A DNA stretch of 64,000 bases from Mrakia gelida (Eukaryota; Basidiomycota; Tremellomycetes; Cystofilobasidiales; Mrakiaceae), in contig BRON01000002.1 in assembly GCA_024345305.1 (NCBI GenBank), forward strand, positions 310,001 through 374,000, given 5' to 3'. The position numbers were made by a program, and so were the translations under genes. Positions 10,141 to 24,589 of this stretch are shown here, piece after piece (position 1 is the stretch's first letter; the number at the start of each line of letters is the position of its first letter). Below the pieces are notes generated by a model. The model ran no database searches. It was given only the letters and a program-made list of their open reading frames with translations, and was not told where the DNA came from.

Positions 10141-13100
10141 ATGCCTGATTCTATCACCGAGCAAACGATCAACCGACCTTCTCTGGACCGAGGCAACACT
10201 ACTGGCTCTGGAGCTTCGACTCCTCATCGAAGAGGAAGCGGAACCGCTGCTTCGACTGGAAGCTCAGCCTACCACACAAGGGTACGTCCCTTCTCCTCCG
10301 AAGACCTGAGTCCTGTAGGCCGTCCTCATGCTCGCCGGAGCTGACTCTCTCTCCTGCTCTGCCTTCTTCCCCTTCCTGCCCTCGCATGTTCTTCGTCGCT
10401 CTCGCTCGTTTCTTTCTCGCCTTTCCATCTTTGGCTCGCCGTTCTTTGCTCCCCCACCTGTTCAGACTCAAGAAGAGAAGGAGTTCCCTCACCTCAAGGA
10501 GGTTCGAATGGCTGATCATCTCAAGAAGGTACGTCTTCTTCCTATATTTCCCCCCGTTGAGAAGAGCTGAACCGAAATGCTCCCTTCTCTCTTCCTCCCC
10601 TTCAGTACAAGGAGCTCTTCACCGGTTGGTTTCTTTCCCTTCCCGACCCTTCCTGGCCCTTCCCCACCCCCCAGAATCCTGACACTTCCCTCCCCTTCTG
10701 TCGGTTCATCAAGTTACGCCATCGAGGATGAAGATCATCGTCGAGGGTATCAAGGAGACCTTCGCCAAAGGACTCGCGAAGGAAGGACAGACGGTGGTAC
10801 GCCCTCTTTCTCTCCCTTGGCTTTCGCTGCCATGACGTTGTATTCATCCTCTTGCAAGACTTCCTGGTTTCTTACACACTCCATCTAGCCTATGAGTGAG
10901 TCTCTCCCCATCGCTCTGCCCCATCTCGTCCAGTTTCGCCCCAACGCCGGTCTTAATTGACGAGAGGGAGGAGGACGAACGAGCTGACCTTCCCTTTCCT
11001 TCTTTTCATTCCCTGCCCAGTCCCCACCTACGTCTTCGGAGTTCGTCCACTCTCCTTTCGAGTCTCATCTGAGGTCTCTTAGCTGACCATCCCTCTCCCT
11101 GCTCGTTTTCACAGTACCCTACCGGAAAGGAGGTCGGAGACTTCATCGCCCTTGATCTTGGAGGAACCAACCTTCGAGTCTGCTTCGTTACCCTCCAGGG
11201 ATCTGGAAAGTTCGAGATCACTCAGACCAAGTACCGTCTTACTGAGGAGCAGAAGCAGGAGGATGGAGCCAAGCTGTGAGTAGCGAGGTCAAGCTCGGTG
11301 ACGTTTGGAGGAGAGGGAAAGCAGGAGCGAAACGCGCACGAGACTCGAAGCTCACTCTTCGTTTCCGTTCCTTTCCCTCACCAGCTTCGACTTCTGTGCT
11401 CAGTGCGTCAAGGCCTTCATCAAGGAGCACTTCGGTATCGACGAGCACTCGGAGGACAAGAAGGATCTCATTCTCGGTTTCACTGTGAGTCGCGAGCTTT
11501 CGTTTCCTCGCGTCGTCTTCGTTGTCGCGTCTTCCTCTGCTGATCTTTGGTTTCGCTCGCGACCCACTTATTTTCATCAGTTCTCGTACCCTTGCGCGTA
11601 AGTCTTCGCGTTTCTTGTTCCTTCTTCCCCAGCTTCCCTTGGCTGACCGTTTCCTCGCCCTCCGACTTCCCCAGTCAGACCAAAATCGACGACGGAGTCC
11701 TCATTCGATGGACCAAGGGATTCGGAAACCCAAACACCGAGGGAAGGGACGTCGCTGCGATGTTCAAGGAATCTTTGGCCAAATACGTGAGTTCTCGGCG
11801 TCCTCTTTGGCTCGCTCGACGCGTCCAAACTCGAGCTGATCGTCTCGCGCTTTCCTCCTCGAACAGAGCGTCCCCATCACCTTCTCTGCTCTCATCAACG
11901 ACACCACCGGAACTCTCATCGCTTCCAACTACGTCGACCCTACCACCAAAATCGCTGTCATCTTCGGAACCGGCTGCAACGCTGCTTACATGGAGACGGT
12001 CGAGAACATCCCCAAGATGGCGGGATTGGGCATGCCCCCTCACCAGGAGATGGCCATCAACTGCGAGTGGGGAGCGTTCGACTCGTTCGAGCACGTTTAC
12101 CTGCGTGAGTTCGACCTCGACTTTGGTTCGTCGAAGGAAGCGGACGAAGAAGCTGACCTCCTTCCCTCGACGCGTCTTTCCGTCCCTTCAGCCAGGACCA
12201 AGTACGATATCATCATCGACGAGACTTCGAACAAGCCTCACGAGCAGGTTCGTCATCTTCCTGATCCGGGTTGAGACGAGTGAAGGACCCGGGCTAACCC
12301 CTTTCTTCGCTCGCGTCGTGTTCCTCCAGTCGTTCGAGAAGATGATCGCCGGTCTTTACCTCGGAGAGGTCTTCCGTCTCGTTATCTGCGAGCTCATCGA
12401 CGACGGAGAGCTCTTCCTCGGACAGATCACCTACAAGATCGAGATCCCCTTCGCTTTCGACACCGCGTTCCTTTCGCTCATCGAGGCGTGAGTCGACTTC
12501 GATCCCTCGTCTGCTTTCCCTTCGTCCTCTTCGTACTAACCGACTCCCACTACCGTCGGCTCATCCAGTGATCCTACCGACGAGGGTCTCATGATCGTCG
12601 GTATCTTCTCTCACTTCTTCGGTCTCGAGACCACCCAGGTCGAGCGAGAGTTCTTCAAGAGCTTGGCCGTTCTCGTTGGAACCCGAGCTGCTCGACTCTC
12701 CGCCTGTGGTATCGCTGCTATCGTTTCCAAGAAGGGTTACCTCGAGGAGGTGAGTGACTTTTCAGCTACTCTTCCCGTCGACGAGCGAGCGGGCTGACCC
12801 TTTCTCTTCTCTCGCGTTCGCTTTCGTCTCCAGGGATGCTCCGTTGGAGCCGATGGATCGCTGTACAACAAGTACCCCAAGTTCGCCGACCGACTTCACG
12901 AGGCTTTGGTGGATATCTTCGGGAAGAAGGGACGGTGAGTCGTCTCGAAGTGGCCTCGAGGACGCGTCGACATCTAAAGAACGAACGAACTGACGAGCTC
13001 TTTTATTCCCGGCTTTGCAGAGGAATCGTTACGCACCACGCTGAGGATGGATCGGGAGTTGGATCTTCTATCATCGCTGGTAAGCCCTTGTGCCCTCTCT

Positions 13101-13276
13101 ACGACAACCCTCCCAGAGCTGACTGTTTCTCGTCGTCTCCTCTTCCTTTCCAGCCATGACCAAAATTAGGAAGGACGCTGGATGTGAGTCTTGTCTCCTC
13201 TCGACCTCCTCGCTCGAACAGATACTGACCTTCTCCTCTCTTCGTCCTCGACCCTACAGACTTCCCCGACCTTTAA
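10141..13276 (+). CDS. Hexokinase
   Basis: Phosphorylates glucose or other hexoses with ATP in the cytosol, the entry step of glycolysis. Exons join to a ~500-residue protein with every hexokinase signature in order: VTPSRMKIIVEGIKETF, FIALDLGGTNLRVCFV (phosphate-1 and adenine region), LGFTFSYPCAQ, the sugar-binding segment SVPITFSALINDTTGTLIA, FGTGCNAAYME, INCEWGAFDSF, GLYLGEVFRLVICEL, CSVGADGSLYNKYPKF and EDGSGVGSSIIAAMTKIRKD; it ends AGYFPDL then TAA at 13274-13276. The start at 10141 follows CACC and begins MPDSITEQTINRP. A Ser/Thr-rich N-terminal extension precedes the fold. There are more than ten introns, including a 7-nt exon (10889-10895, CCTATGA) and a 20-nt exon (11021-11040), both needed to build VPMIPTYVFGYPTGKEVG. 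With two MFS sugar transporters in the window it completes uptake and phosphorylation, though linkage is loose. Confidence 0.97.
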
Positions 13277-13594
13277 ACGGACGAGGGCGATCAGGGAGGA
13301 GCAGACCGGATATGCTCGTTTTGGCTAGCTAGTTGGGAGGAAGAAGTAATGAAATCTCGCGCCGCTTAGCAGAGCGGAAGACCACGGCTTTTTGTATAGT
13401 TTGTAGACTTTTTTGATATCACGGTGAATGAACTCTTGCTCGAACAAGACCTGGAGCGGACGAAAGAGGGACAGGGCAAGAGAGAAGAGGAGAGAGCAGC
13501 GGTCGCGCGAGCTCGAGAGGTCGACGGCTTTCTCCTTTCGAAGATGACCTCAAACGACCAGCTTCCTCCTTTCAAAGGTCTCGAGCTCACAGTC
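13277..13594. other. Intergenic: hexokinase 3' UTR and muskelin leader
   Basis: About 320 bases between tandem + genes. An ATG at 13544 is in frame with the chosen muskelin start and could extend that protein by 17 residues. Otherwise no feature is seen. Confidence 0.5.
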
Positions 13595-16500
13595 ATGGCT
13601 TCTTTACCGGAGATTGCGTCTCTTCCTCAAGTGAAACTCTCGTACAACGTAGACTCGTGAGCTCGAAGTCGTCCATCTCTCTGCCTTCTCATCAGAGTCG
13701 AGCTCACCGTCCTTCCCCCTTCCCTCTTCCCTCGCCTCTCTCTCGTCTCAGCTGCTCTTCTGTCTCAGCAAACTGTGAGCCGGTCGTACTTGAAGCTCCT
13801 GACCACTCGATGCTGATTCCATCCCGTTTTTCTTCCCAGTTAATCCTCGAAACGGTCAGTAGCGAGATCCCATCATCGAGCTCACCCGCATCTCCCTCCC
13901 TTCCATCCTCTCCGAGCTCACTCCCTCCCCTCCTCCATCCTCCCTTTCCTTCTCCCTTCATCCCCTCCACATTCTCGCAGTCCTTATCGACAACCCCAAC
14001 AACGCCGACTCTCGCTGGGCGGGCGCCTACCAGTCCTACCCTAACCCTTCCTCCTCGTCAGCATCCCTCTCGAAACCCCCTTCGATCCCCAGCGTCAACA
14101 CCTCAGGATCAACCTTCAACCCTGCCCTCAGATTCGGAGCGGGAAGAGCGGAGGGTACGCTCGTAGGAGAGAGAGGTGCGAGCGGGAATGGGACGTCGAG
14201 GGTTAGCAAGGGTGGAGTGGATCTGACGGAGGGGAGGAACTGGTTGATGTTGAGGTTGGACAAGCCTGCTGTTCTCAGTGAGTTCGACGCGTTGAGGCAG
14301 GACCGGCTCCCGATATCGAGAGAGAGGGGCTAATCTCTGCGTGGATCTCGTGCTCAGGGACCATCACCTTCGGGAAGTTCTTCAGACGTGAGCTCGACCC
14401 TCGTTCATCGTTTCCCTTCGATCTCGAGCGACGAGCTGACCTCGACCCTTCCCCGTCGGCTTCGAAGCTCATCCCTGTACGATGAAGTCCTTCATGGTCC
14501 TTGCTGGTATGGACAAGGACAACCTCAAGGAGATCTTACACTCGACGTTGAAGCACGATGGGAACGCGGAGGTCTTTGAGGTGGGGTGGAGGGAGGGAGG
14601 GGAGGGAGGTCTGGTGAGTCGCTCGCTCGTCTTCCGTCGCGTCCTAGGGTTGGAACCAGCGCTGATCAGGTTTCAATGGATGCGGCGTGTAGCCGGTACC
14701 TACGAGATACATCAAGTGAGTCGCTGGCGTTTGTCGGATCGTCTTTCGGGCTCGGAGTGCTGATCGTTCGTTCTTCGTTCTGTTCGACTCAGAATCATCC
14801 CTCTCTCGTGAGCTCAACCCCTTTTCTCTGCTTCTCGAGGTACAAGAGCTGACCTTTCTTTTCGTACAGTGCTCAAGGAGCGAACTACAACACATCGATC
14901 TGGTGAGTCCATCCTGCTCGAGACGAAGTAAGCTAGACGACGAGTTGAAGTCGCGTCCGTTTTCTTCGCTCTCCTCACAGGTACGTCGCCTTTGGAGGAA
15001 TTGCTGAGGATAGCATCGTTCAGAAGACCTTCGATCTCTACACCAAGGTAAGCCGAAGTCGATCTCCTGTTGTTCGTAGCGCGGCTGACCTTCCTCGTCG
15101 CGTCTTCCCCAGGCTCGCGAATCTCGCATGCTTCGCTTGATGCTCAAACACCTTCGTCAAAACCGCCTCTTCGAACCTTTCTCTGCTCTCCTCGCCTCAG
15201 CTTCCTCTCCCATCACCCTCGAACATCCCCTCCTCTCCCAACTCCACAAAACCCTCGTCCAGGACGGCGACTTCTCCTCAGCCGAACTCCTCGTCAACTC
15301 CCTCTCCGCCGAAGGCCTCTTCGACCCCTATCTTCAACTCCTACCCGCTCGAGCGGATTGGACGAGACTCGATACTCAAGGATCCACTTCGGAGGCTCGT
15401 CCAAAGCCAGGGAAACGAGCTGGACACGCCATGATCGTCGACGAGGGAGACGGGTCGAGACCCGCGAGGTTGTACCTCTTTGGGGGGTACGATGGGGAGA
15501 ACAATCTCGACGATCTCTGGATCTTCGAGGAGGGAGTGTGGAGAGAGGTCACCAAGAGCAAGGGAGAGATGGGGGAGTCGAACGAGTCGAAACTCTGGCC
15601 TTCTGCTAGATCGTGTCACAAGATGGTTCTCGAGCCGCCGACCGGAGACATCTACCTCACTGGACGCTACATCGACGAGGACGCTTCGCCGACGGCCAAG
15701 AAGCTCGCTCTCAACGGATCTGGAGATCAGGAGGGACAGCCGACAGCGTCAGGATCGACTTCGGGGGCAACGGAACCTGCTGCTTCGTCGAAGGGACCTG
15801 TGAACGATTTCTGGCGGTTCTCGGCGAGGGAGGGAGAGACTTGGGAGGTCCTGAGCAAGGATACTGCTGTGAGCAAACGATCTTCTTTCTATCTACTCAT
15901 TCTACGACTTGAGCGCTGACCTGTTCTCGTTTCGCTCGCTTCCAGGCCGAGGGAGGGCCTCCCGTCGTTTACGACCACGAGATGATCGGTTCGTCGAGTC
16001 TCCTTCTTCCAGCCGACCTCTCGTCGATCTGACTTCCTTCTCCCCTCGATTTCCAGTCGATGCCGAGTCCCAGGCCATCTACACCTTCGGAGGAGGCGAC
16101 ACTTTCGGAGGAGGCGTCTCTGGTCTTTTCCGCTACGATCTCAAGTCGAAGACGTGGTCTGAGCTCTTGTGAGTCTCAGCTCTTCTTGCCCTCCACTGAT
16201 CTGAAGCGTCTCTGACCGTCTACTTACTTTCTGGCTTGCAGGAAGGACTCGGATCGAAGCGTTCCCGCTCGAAGTGGTGAGTGGTCTCGATCTCGACGCG
16301 AAGCTCTTTTCCTCGCCTTTTCCTCACCCGTCCTGATCCTTCTACAGGTCACTGCATGCTCTGGAACTCCAAAACTCGAGAATTCTACATCTTCGGAGGT
16401 ATCTCTGGTCCCAAATAGTTCGTCGCCCCTCTTCTCTTTCTCGTCGTTCGTCGTTTGGCCCGACGCGTCGAACCGACCTTCTTACTCTTGGCTTCTCCTC

Positions 16501-17718
16501 TCACAGCCTCGCCGACTTCTGGATCTACCGTCCCGATACCAACGAGCTCACCTCTTCGTCCGACTTCTACGTCCCTGGAGGTCCTCAACCTGGATTCACT
16601 CAACGAGCTGTCCTGGACGTCGCTCGAAACCAGATCATCGTCATGTCTGGCTTGAGGAAGGAGCCTGGATCGGAGGAGTCGACGACGAAGCGGGGAGTCT
16701 GGCTGTTTGATCTGGAGAGGAGGACGTGGTCGAGGCTACAGGAAAGAGGACGCATGAGCGAGGAGGAGAACAACTCGAATGGGAAGGAGCCGGAGGACGT
16801 CTCGATGGAGGATGCGGAAGACGACGAGGAGGACGAGTGAGTCTCTGATTGGTTTCTTTCCTTCCTGGACGTCGGGCCTCCGAGCTCACTAGCCTCATTC
16901 CCGTCTCGTCTTCTCGTCCCACAGACCCTCCGCTCGTTTCGCTCAACAACTCGCCTTCGACTCTCGAACGGAAACCTTCTGGCTCTTCGGAGGCAACGTC
17001 GGCGGCAACACTCGACTGTCCGACTTCTGGGAGCTCAAGATCGAGAGACCTCTCAAGTCTGAGATTGAGAGGCTGTGTCTCGTCGCTTGTCGGAAACAGA
17101 GGTTCGTCTTCTTCTCCCCTTTCTCTCGTCCTCCTTCGTCTCGACGCGTCGCTCACTCGCTTCCCTTTCCTCCATGTTTAGGTTCATCGAGTTGAGTGAA
17201 GGAGGTCCACCTTTGGATGCACTAGGGTACCTCCAGACCCAGCTTCACGCTGTGATCCACCACGACGACCCTCAGGAGTGAGTTCGAGTTCTCGTCTCCC
17301 TTCGCCACTTCGCCTGTTCGCTTGAACGCTTCGTCGCGTTCGTCTCGACCTCCACTGACTCTTCACCCTTCTTCCTTTTGCCTTCTCATCTTCGTAGGAG
17401 CGAGATGTTTGTCTCCCTCACAGGCCACCTCTTCTCTCGACCTCCTCACATCCAAACCGACGACTCGAGCTCGAGTTCGTCGCGTCAGTTCACCTGTCCC
17501 TCCCTCTTTCTCTCTCCTTCTTCCTTCGCCCCCCACTGACTACCTTCCAACCCCTCCCTCGTTTCGCCCTCCTTACAGCTCCCACTCTGGAGATCTACCA
17601 CAGACGAACCGACGTCTTCAACACCATCCAGTCCTTCATCGCGGACTCGACGCAGAAGGAACCCGAGGGAGATCTCGCCATCATGGTCGATGGGGGACTG
17701 GGACCGTTGGTTGTATGA
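13595..17718 (+). CDS. Muskelin-like kelch protein (discoidin, LisH/CTLH, kelch)
   Basis: A long protein with the muskelin domain order. The N-terminal discoidin-like domain starts VKLSYNVDSWSS, has NPNNADSRWAGAYQS, RNWLMLRLDKPAVLRTITFG, the FMVLAGMDKDNLKEIL hairpin and RYIKIIPLSAQGANYNTSIWY. A helical LisH/CTLH-like stretch follows (ESRMLRLMLKHLRQNRL through GDFSSAELLVNSL), then about six kelch blades (LYLFGGYDGENNLDDLWIF, IYTFGGGDTFGGG, EFYIFGGISG, FWLFGGNVGGNTRLSDFWEL). One inter-blade loop is acidic and probably disordered. Family knowledge: metazoan muskelin is a subunit of the CTLH/GID ubiquitin ligase. The same role here is inference. The start at 13595 is chosen because homology begins just after it; 13544 is an in-frame alternative. 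A 15-nt exon lies at 14793-14807. The stop is TGA at 17716-17718. Confidence 0.92.
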
Positions 17719-18036
17719 GCGGGAGCTCTCATTGGTGGATGGGAGAGAGGGGCGAAGGGTGGTGTAATGATCTTCACGAACGAGCGTTCGGGCGAGAAAG
17801 AGAGAAGAAAGCAAAGAGATCGAATCGACGCGTGCGTAAAGAAGAAAGAAAGGGAGAGTCCGTGAGGTATCGTTTAGTTTGAGAGAGAGTAGCAAGAGGA
17901 GAGAGGGAGAGCATGAGGTCCACGAGATGTAGGTAGGTACGATACGAAGCTCTACGAGAACGAACGAGCGACGAAAGAGACGCGTGAAGAGACGACGACC
18001 CACGTCCTTCCCTCGACTCGCGACCTGAACCGAGCT
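17719..18036. other. Convergent 3' region, muskelin (+) and Yar1-like (-)
   Basis: About 318 bases between two converging stop codons, shared by the two 3' UTRs. It carries two ACGCGT motifs and GA-rich runs. No gene is seen. Confidence 0.5.
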
Positions 18037-19236
18037 CTAATCGCTCTCGCTCCCAGACCCATCTGCCAAAGAACGAAGCTGGAGTCAGTACGCTGAAGGG
18101 AAAAGCATCTAGAAGGAGTAAGAGCAAGGACGAAGCAACTCACCAGCCAAATCATCCTCCCCGACCAAATCCCCTTGATCGAACAGTTCCTCCTGACCCT
18201 TCTCCTCCAGCAGCACCTCCCTCACCTCCTGGTCCTCAGGTTTCGTCGGAGAAAGCAAGTCTATCGGTGTGTCTTTGTACTTGTTGAGAATTGTTTGGGA
18301 GGCGCCGGCTGCAACGACGGCGAACAAAAACGAAAGAAGGAGGAAGGTCAGCTTCGAGATTTGGGACAAGTTCGAGACGAGGGAGAGGATCAAAGGGAGC
18401 GTCGAAGTCCCTCGTAGGAGGGCGCACGAGGGAGGCAGAGAGGTGAAAAAGATGGAGCAGAGAGGACACACCTTCAATAAGCGTCCTAACGAGGTAGAGC
18501 CTGAGCTCTGAGTCGGAGACCTGAACGGCGAGGTGGAGAGGGGTTGAGGCGTCGAGACGGGTTTGGAGGTCCACGTCGCAGTTCTCTGTTTCCAGGAGGT
18601 GGTCGAGGCTGAGTGTACACGAAGTTGAAGGGGAGGGGAAGAGTCAGTGAGAGTTGGGAAGGAAGGAAGCGAGCAAGGGAGCGAGCAGGCATGCCTCGAG
18701 CTCGAAGACGGGGAGGGAAGGGGGGAGGGGAGTGTGCGATGGAGCTGAAGCTCAGAAGGTCGCGAGACGTACCAGTCTGTTGAGCCTCGTTGGATAGCGT
18801 AGTGGAGAGCTGTGAAGCCGAGTCTGTATACGAGAGAAAGAGTTGAAGGAGGAGGAAGAGGAAAGGTCAGCTTGAGAGAGGGAAGGAAGGGAGGAGGGGG
18901 TTGAGCTCGAGCGCTGGACAGCTCCGAGATGGGATCAAGGCAGCTCTGGGAGCTCTACACTCACCCGTCTTGGAAATTGATGTCGAACACCTTCTCTCCA
19001 TTCAGGATCTCGACTGTCGCAGGTGTGAGAAGGGCGAAAGGTGAGCTTGGGACGGCAGGAGATGGAGGAGGGAAGGTGCGTGGGACGAGGACTGACGAAC
19101 GAGCTCTTCGTTGTCCGTCTTTGCAGCTTGCAGAAGTCGTTCGTCTGGGAGAAAAGGAGAGTTTCAGCTTCACGATAAGGGAGAGAAGAAGGCGAAGAGC
19201 CAGAGACTTACTTTGGGATGCTCCTTCTTCTGACAT
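18037..19236 (-). CDS. Ankyrin-repeat protein, Yar1-like
   Basis: A small protein (about 165 residues) made almost wholly of ankyrin repeats with an acidic tail. It starts MSEEGASQNERLLQAAKTDN, continues VFDINFQDGLGFTALHYAIQ and RGSTDCLDHLLETENCDVD, then STPLHLAVQVSDSE, LIEAGASQTILNKYKDTPID, and ends with an acidic stretch closing DGSGSESD. Length, repeat number and acidic C-terminus match yeast Yar1, the dedicated chaperone that escorts ribosomal protein uS3 to the nucleus; that function is transferred from the family and not seen directly. Several exons are joined through GTAAGT and GTTCGT introns; the acceptor before LNGEKVF is the least certain. The start at 19236 faces GCN5 across a 138-base gap. 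Confidence 0.8.
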
Positions 19237-19374
19237 CTCGTTCGTAGGGATGATGAGCGTCAAAGGCAGCCTGCGCTCTTGAAGCGAATTGGGTCGCGAC
19301 TTGGGAAGGGGGCGACGTGAGCTAACCTCAACTGCCTTCATCTCCTTCCCTTCTACCTTTTCGTGTCTTTCAGG
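19237..19374. promoter_or_regulatory. Short divergent promoter, Yar1-like (-) and GCN5 (+)
   Basis: Only 138 bases separate the two start codons, so control elements are probably shared. On the + strand the run from GTGAGCTAACC to CTTTCAG just before the GCN5 ATG has donor, branch and acceptor shapes and may be a short 5' UTR intron; this is inference. Confidence 0.55.
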
Positions 19375-21921
<2,547 letters not shown>

Positions 21922-22492
21922 GAGAGGACCGAGATAGAGATTAGAAGATCAGATTTCGGGGAAGTCTCGATCTTCTTCTGATCCCAGCTAAGCTAGAAGT
22001 TTCGAGTCACTTCAAAAGTTGGGACAAGGGTCGGAAGGTCCAGGGCGAGATCTCGTTCTCGTCTTACCCGACTTTCGCGTTCTCAGTCCGAAGTAGATAT
22101 GTTCACGACCTTTATGCCCTCCCTCTCCTGACCACCACGATCCTATGTAGTTCGTTCCCAGCTTTCTTCTGCTATGATTTTCGTTGCTGTAGCGTCTGTA
22201 GAGCAGGAGGGAGGAGAACGCTCGTGAAAAACAAGGGGACCCGAGGGGAGAGAATCGGGGAAGGGAGAGCCCTTGATATCCGAGCTTGACTCTCCTTCCT
22301 TCTTGGTTTCCTGAGAGAGAGGGAAGAGGCTCGGGAATTCTTTCGACCTCTCAACCACCACCGTCGACCACTTTCGCCAACCCTCACTTCTCGACTCTCT
22401 CTCAACAGCAAGATCTATCAGAGCCAGCAACAAGGAACGAGAAACAGCAACAAGACCGAGCTCAACAGCCCAACCCTCAACCTCCATCAACC
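21922..22492. other. Intergenic: GCN5 3' UTR and SFC1 promoter/leader
   Basis: About 570 bases between tandem + genes. The last 90 bases before the SFC1 start are rich in CAA and CAACA units, an unstructured leader of the kind found on well-translated fungal mRNAs. No other gene is seen. Confidence 0.55.
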
Positions 22493-24589
22493 ATGTCCCC
22501 TTCTACGACCGCTTCCACCTCGTCCTCGAAGCCTTCTTCGAGCGAAAAGAAAGCCAAAGTCCCTCTCGGAACCCATCTCCTCGCTGGTGGAATAGCTGGT
22601 AAGTCCTCTCTCCTCCTCCTTCTCTCTACAACGAGCTCCAGAGCTGACCTTCCACTTTCTCCATTGTCTCGTGATGCTCAGGAATGGCTGAGGCTTGTGA
22701 GTTTTCCTCTCCCTCCGTCCCTTTTGCTCGCAGAGGTTTCGGAAGCTGATACTAGGTGCTTGTTGATACGATCTAGGTGTCTGCCATCCTCTCGGTGAGT
22801 ACGCGAAGGGAGGGAGAGCGGGGGAGCGAGGGGAGGGGAGGACCGGTTGAGCTCACGACTTTCTTTGTTTTGCTTCGTTGTTTCGTTACGTTCGTAGATA
22901 CCATCAAGGTGCGCCGTCTCGCCTCTGCTCTTCCTCGCCTTCCCGAGCTCACGAGCTAACCTTTCCTCTCTCGTTTTACTCAGGTCCGAATGCAGCTCAC
23001 CCGTTCGAGAAAGCTCAAAGGAGTGAGTCGCTCTCTCTATCTCGTTCCTCTCGTCCCCCGCACCGCTCAAGCTGACTCTCCGTTCGCCTCAGCTCCCTCC
23101 TCTCTCGTTCATCGCTACCGGAAAGGACATCGTCCGAAGGGAAACGTTCTTGGGTCTCTACAAGGGTTTGGGAGCTGTGATTGGTGGGATCGTCCCTAAG
23201 ATGGCCATTCGGTTCGCGAGTTTCGAGTGTGAGTCTCTCTCTCTCTCTCTCGTCGAGCTTTGTTGGGCCTTCAGAGAGTGGTTCAGCGATGAGAGCGAGA
23301 AGCTGACAGGCTTGAGATTTGCGTTTTGTTCAGTCTACAAGGGTCTGATGGCCGGAGAGGACGGGAAGATTGGAGCCGGGAAGGTGTTCATCTGTTCGTC
23401 GTCTTCCGTTTCCCTGCTCTTCCTCCGTTTCCGCTCTCTCCAGCAGCTCACCAACGCCCTTGCTCGCCTCTTCCTTCGTTCGCACAGCTGGGCTCTCCGC
23501 TGGAGCTACCGAAGCCATCATGGTCGTCTGTCCCATGGAGGTCGTCAAGATCCGTCTTCAAGCTCAACTTCACTCCCTCTCCGACCCTCTCGAGGTGCCC
23601 AAGTACCGAAACGCTGCCCACGCCGCCTACAGGATCGTCTCGGAGGAAGGTATCAAGACTCTCTACCGAGGAGTTGGACTCACTGCTCTCAGGCAGGCTA
23701 CGAACCAGGTAAGCAGCTCACCGTCCTTCGTTCCGCGTATTCCCGACCGACGGAGACGCGTCGAGAGGGTTCGAGAGCGAGAGCTGAGAGCTGATTGGTT
23801 TTTGTGGGTTTCGCCATCGCTTTGTTGGTTCTCTTTCTAGGGAGTCAACTTCACGGCCTACCAGGAGTTCAAGAAGGCTGCGCTGAACTTCCAGCCCGAG
23901 TTCAAGGCATCCGGAGAGCTTCCTTCGTACCAGACGCTCGTGTTGGGTTTGGTTTCTGGAGCTATGGGACCTTGCAGTAATGCTCCTATTGATACGAGTG
24001 AGTCCACGCGTCCCCCTACTACTCGATCTACTTCTCGCTGACCTCGCCTTCTCTTCTTTCTTCGCACGAACAGTCAAGACGTATGTCGCTTCCCGTTTGA
24101 GCTCGGTCGCGTCGATGCTTCGTTTTGCGTCTGCTGACTCCTCGATGTCTTCCTCGTTCGTCGCTCACAGTCGAATCCAAAAAGCTTCCTTCGTCGAGGG
24201 AGAGACTGCTCTCAGCAGAGTCATGAAGGTTGCTGGGGACATGTTCCGAGAGGAGGGACCTAAGGCCTTCTGTGAGTCGTCGCAGATCTTCAGCTCTTAT
24301 TCGCGTCGCATCTTCAAGAAGCTCATCCCCCCTTTCTTCTTCAATTCACCGCCTCGCAGACAAGGGAATCACTCCTCGAATCCTCCGAGTCGCTCCTGGA
24401 CAGGCTATCGTCTTCACCGTTCGTCCCTCTCTCTCTCCCTCAACTCCCTCCTCGAGTCGTCCTTCGACGCGACGACCTGAACTGACGCATGCGTTTTTCT
24501 CTCTTCCGTTCTGACAGGTCTACGAGCGAGTCAAGTCGATGATCGAGGCTACCAAGGAGTCGGACCTGGGAGCCAACTACGAGGAGTAG
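22493..24589 (+). CDS. Mitochondrial succinate-fumarate carrier (SFC1/ACR1 type)
   Basis: A mitochondrial carrier of about 330 residues with three tandem ~100-residue repeats. Repeat 1: THLLAGGIAGMAEACVCHPLD then TIKVRMQL. Between: LGLYKGLGAVIGGIVPKMAI and RFASFEFYKGL. Repeat 2: GLSAGATEAIMVVCPMEVVK, IRLQAQ, TLYRGVGLTALRQATNQGVN. Repeat 3: GLVSGAMGPCSNAPIDTIKT, then AFYKGITPRILRVAPGQAI. The NPMEVVKIRLQAQ-like signature and the second and third repeats match yeast Sfc1 closely. Family role: exchanges cytosolic succinate for mitochondrial fumarate, needed for growth on two-carbon sources through the glyoxylate cycle. The first PxDxxK signature is assembled from three tiny exons (15 nt at 22682-22696, 18 nt at 22777-22794, 11 nt at 22898-22908). 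It begins MSPSTTAS after CAACC and ends at TAG 24587-24589. Confidence 0.95.

Noticed and set aside
13351..13400. tRNA-like GC-rich stretch after hexokinase
   Set aside because: No cloverleaf with a T-loop (GTTCRANNC) and acceptor stem can be formed.
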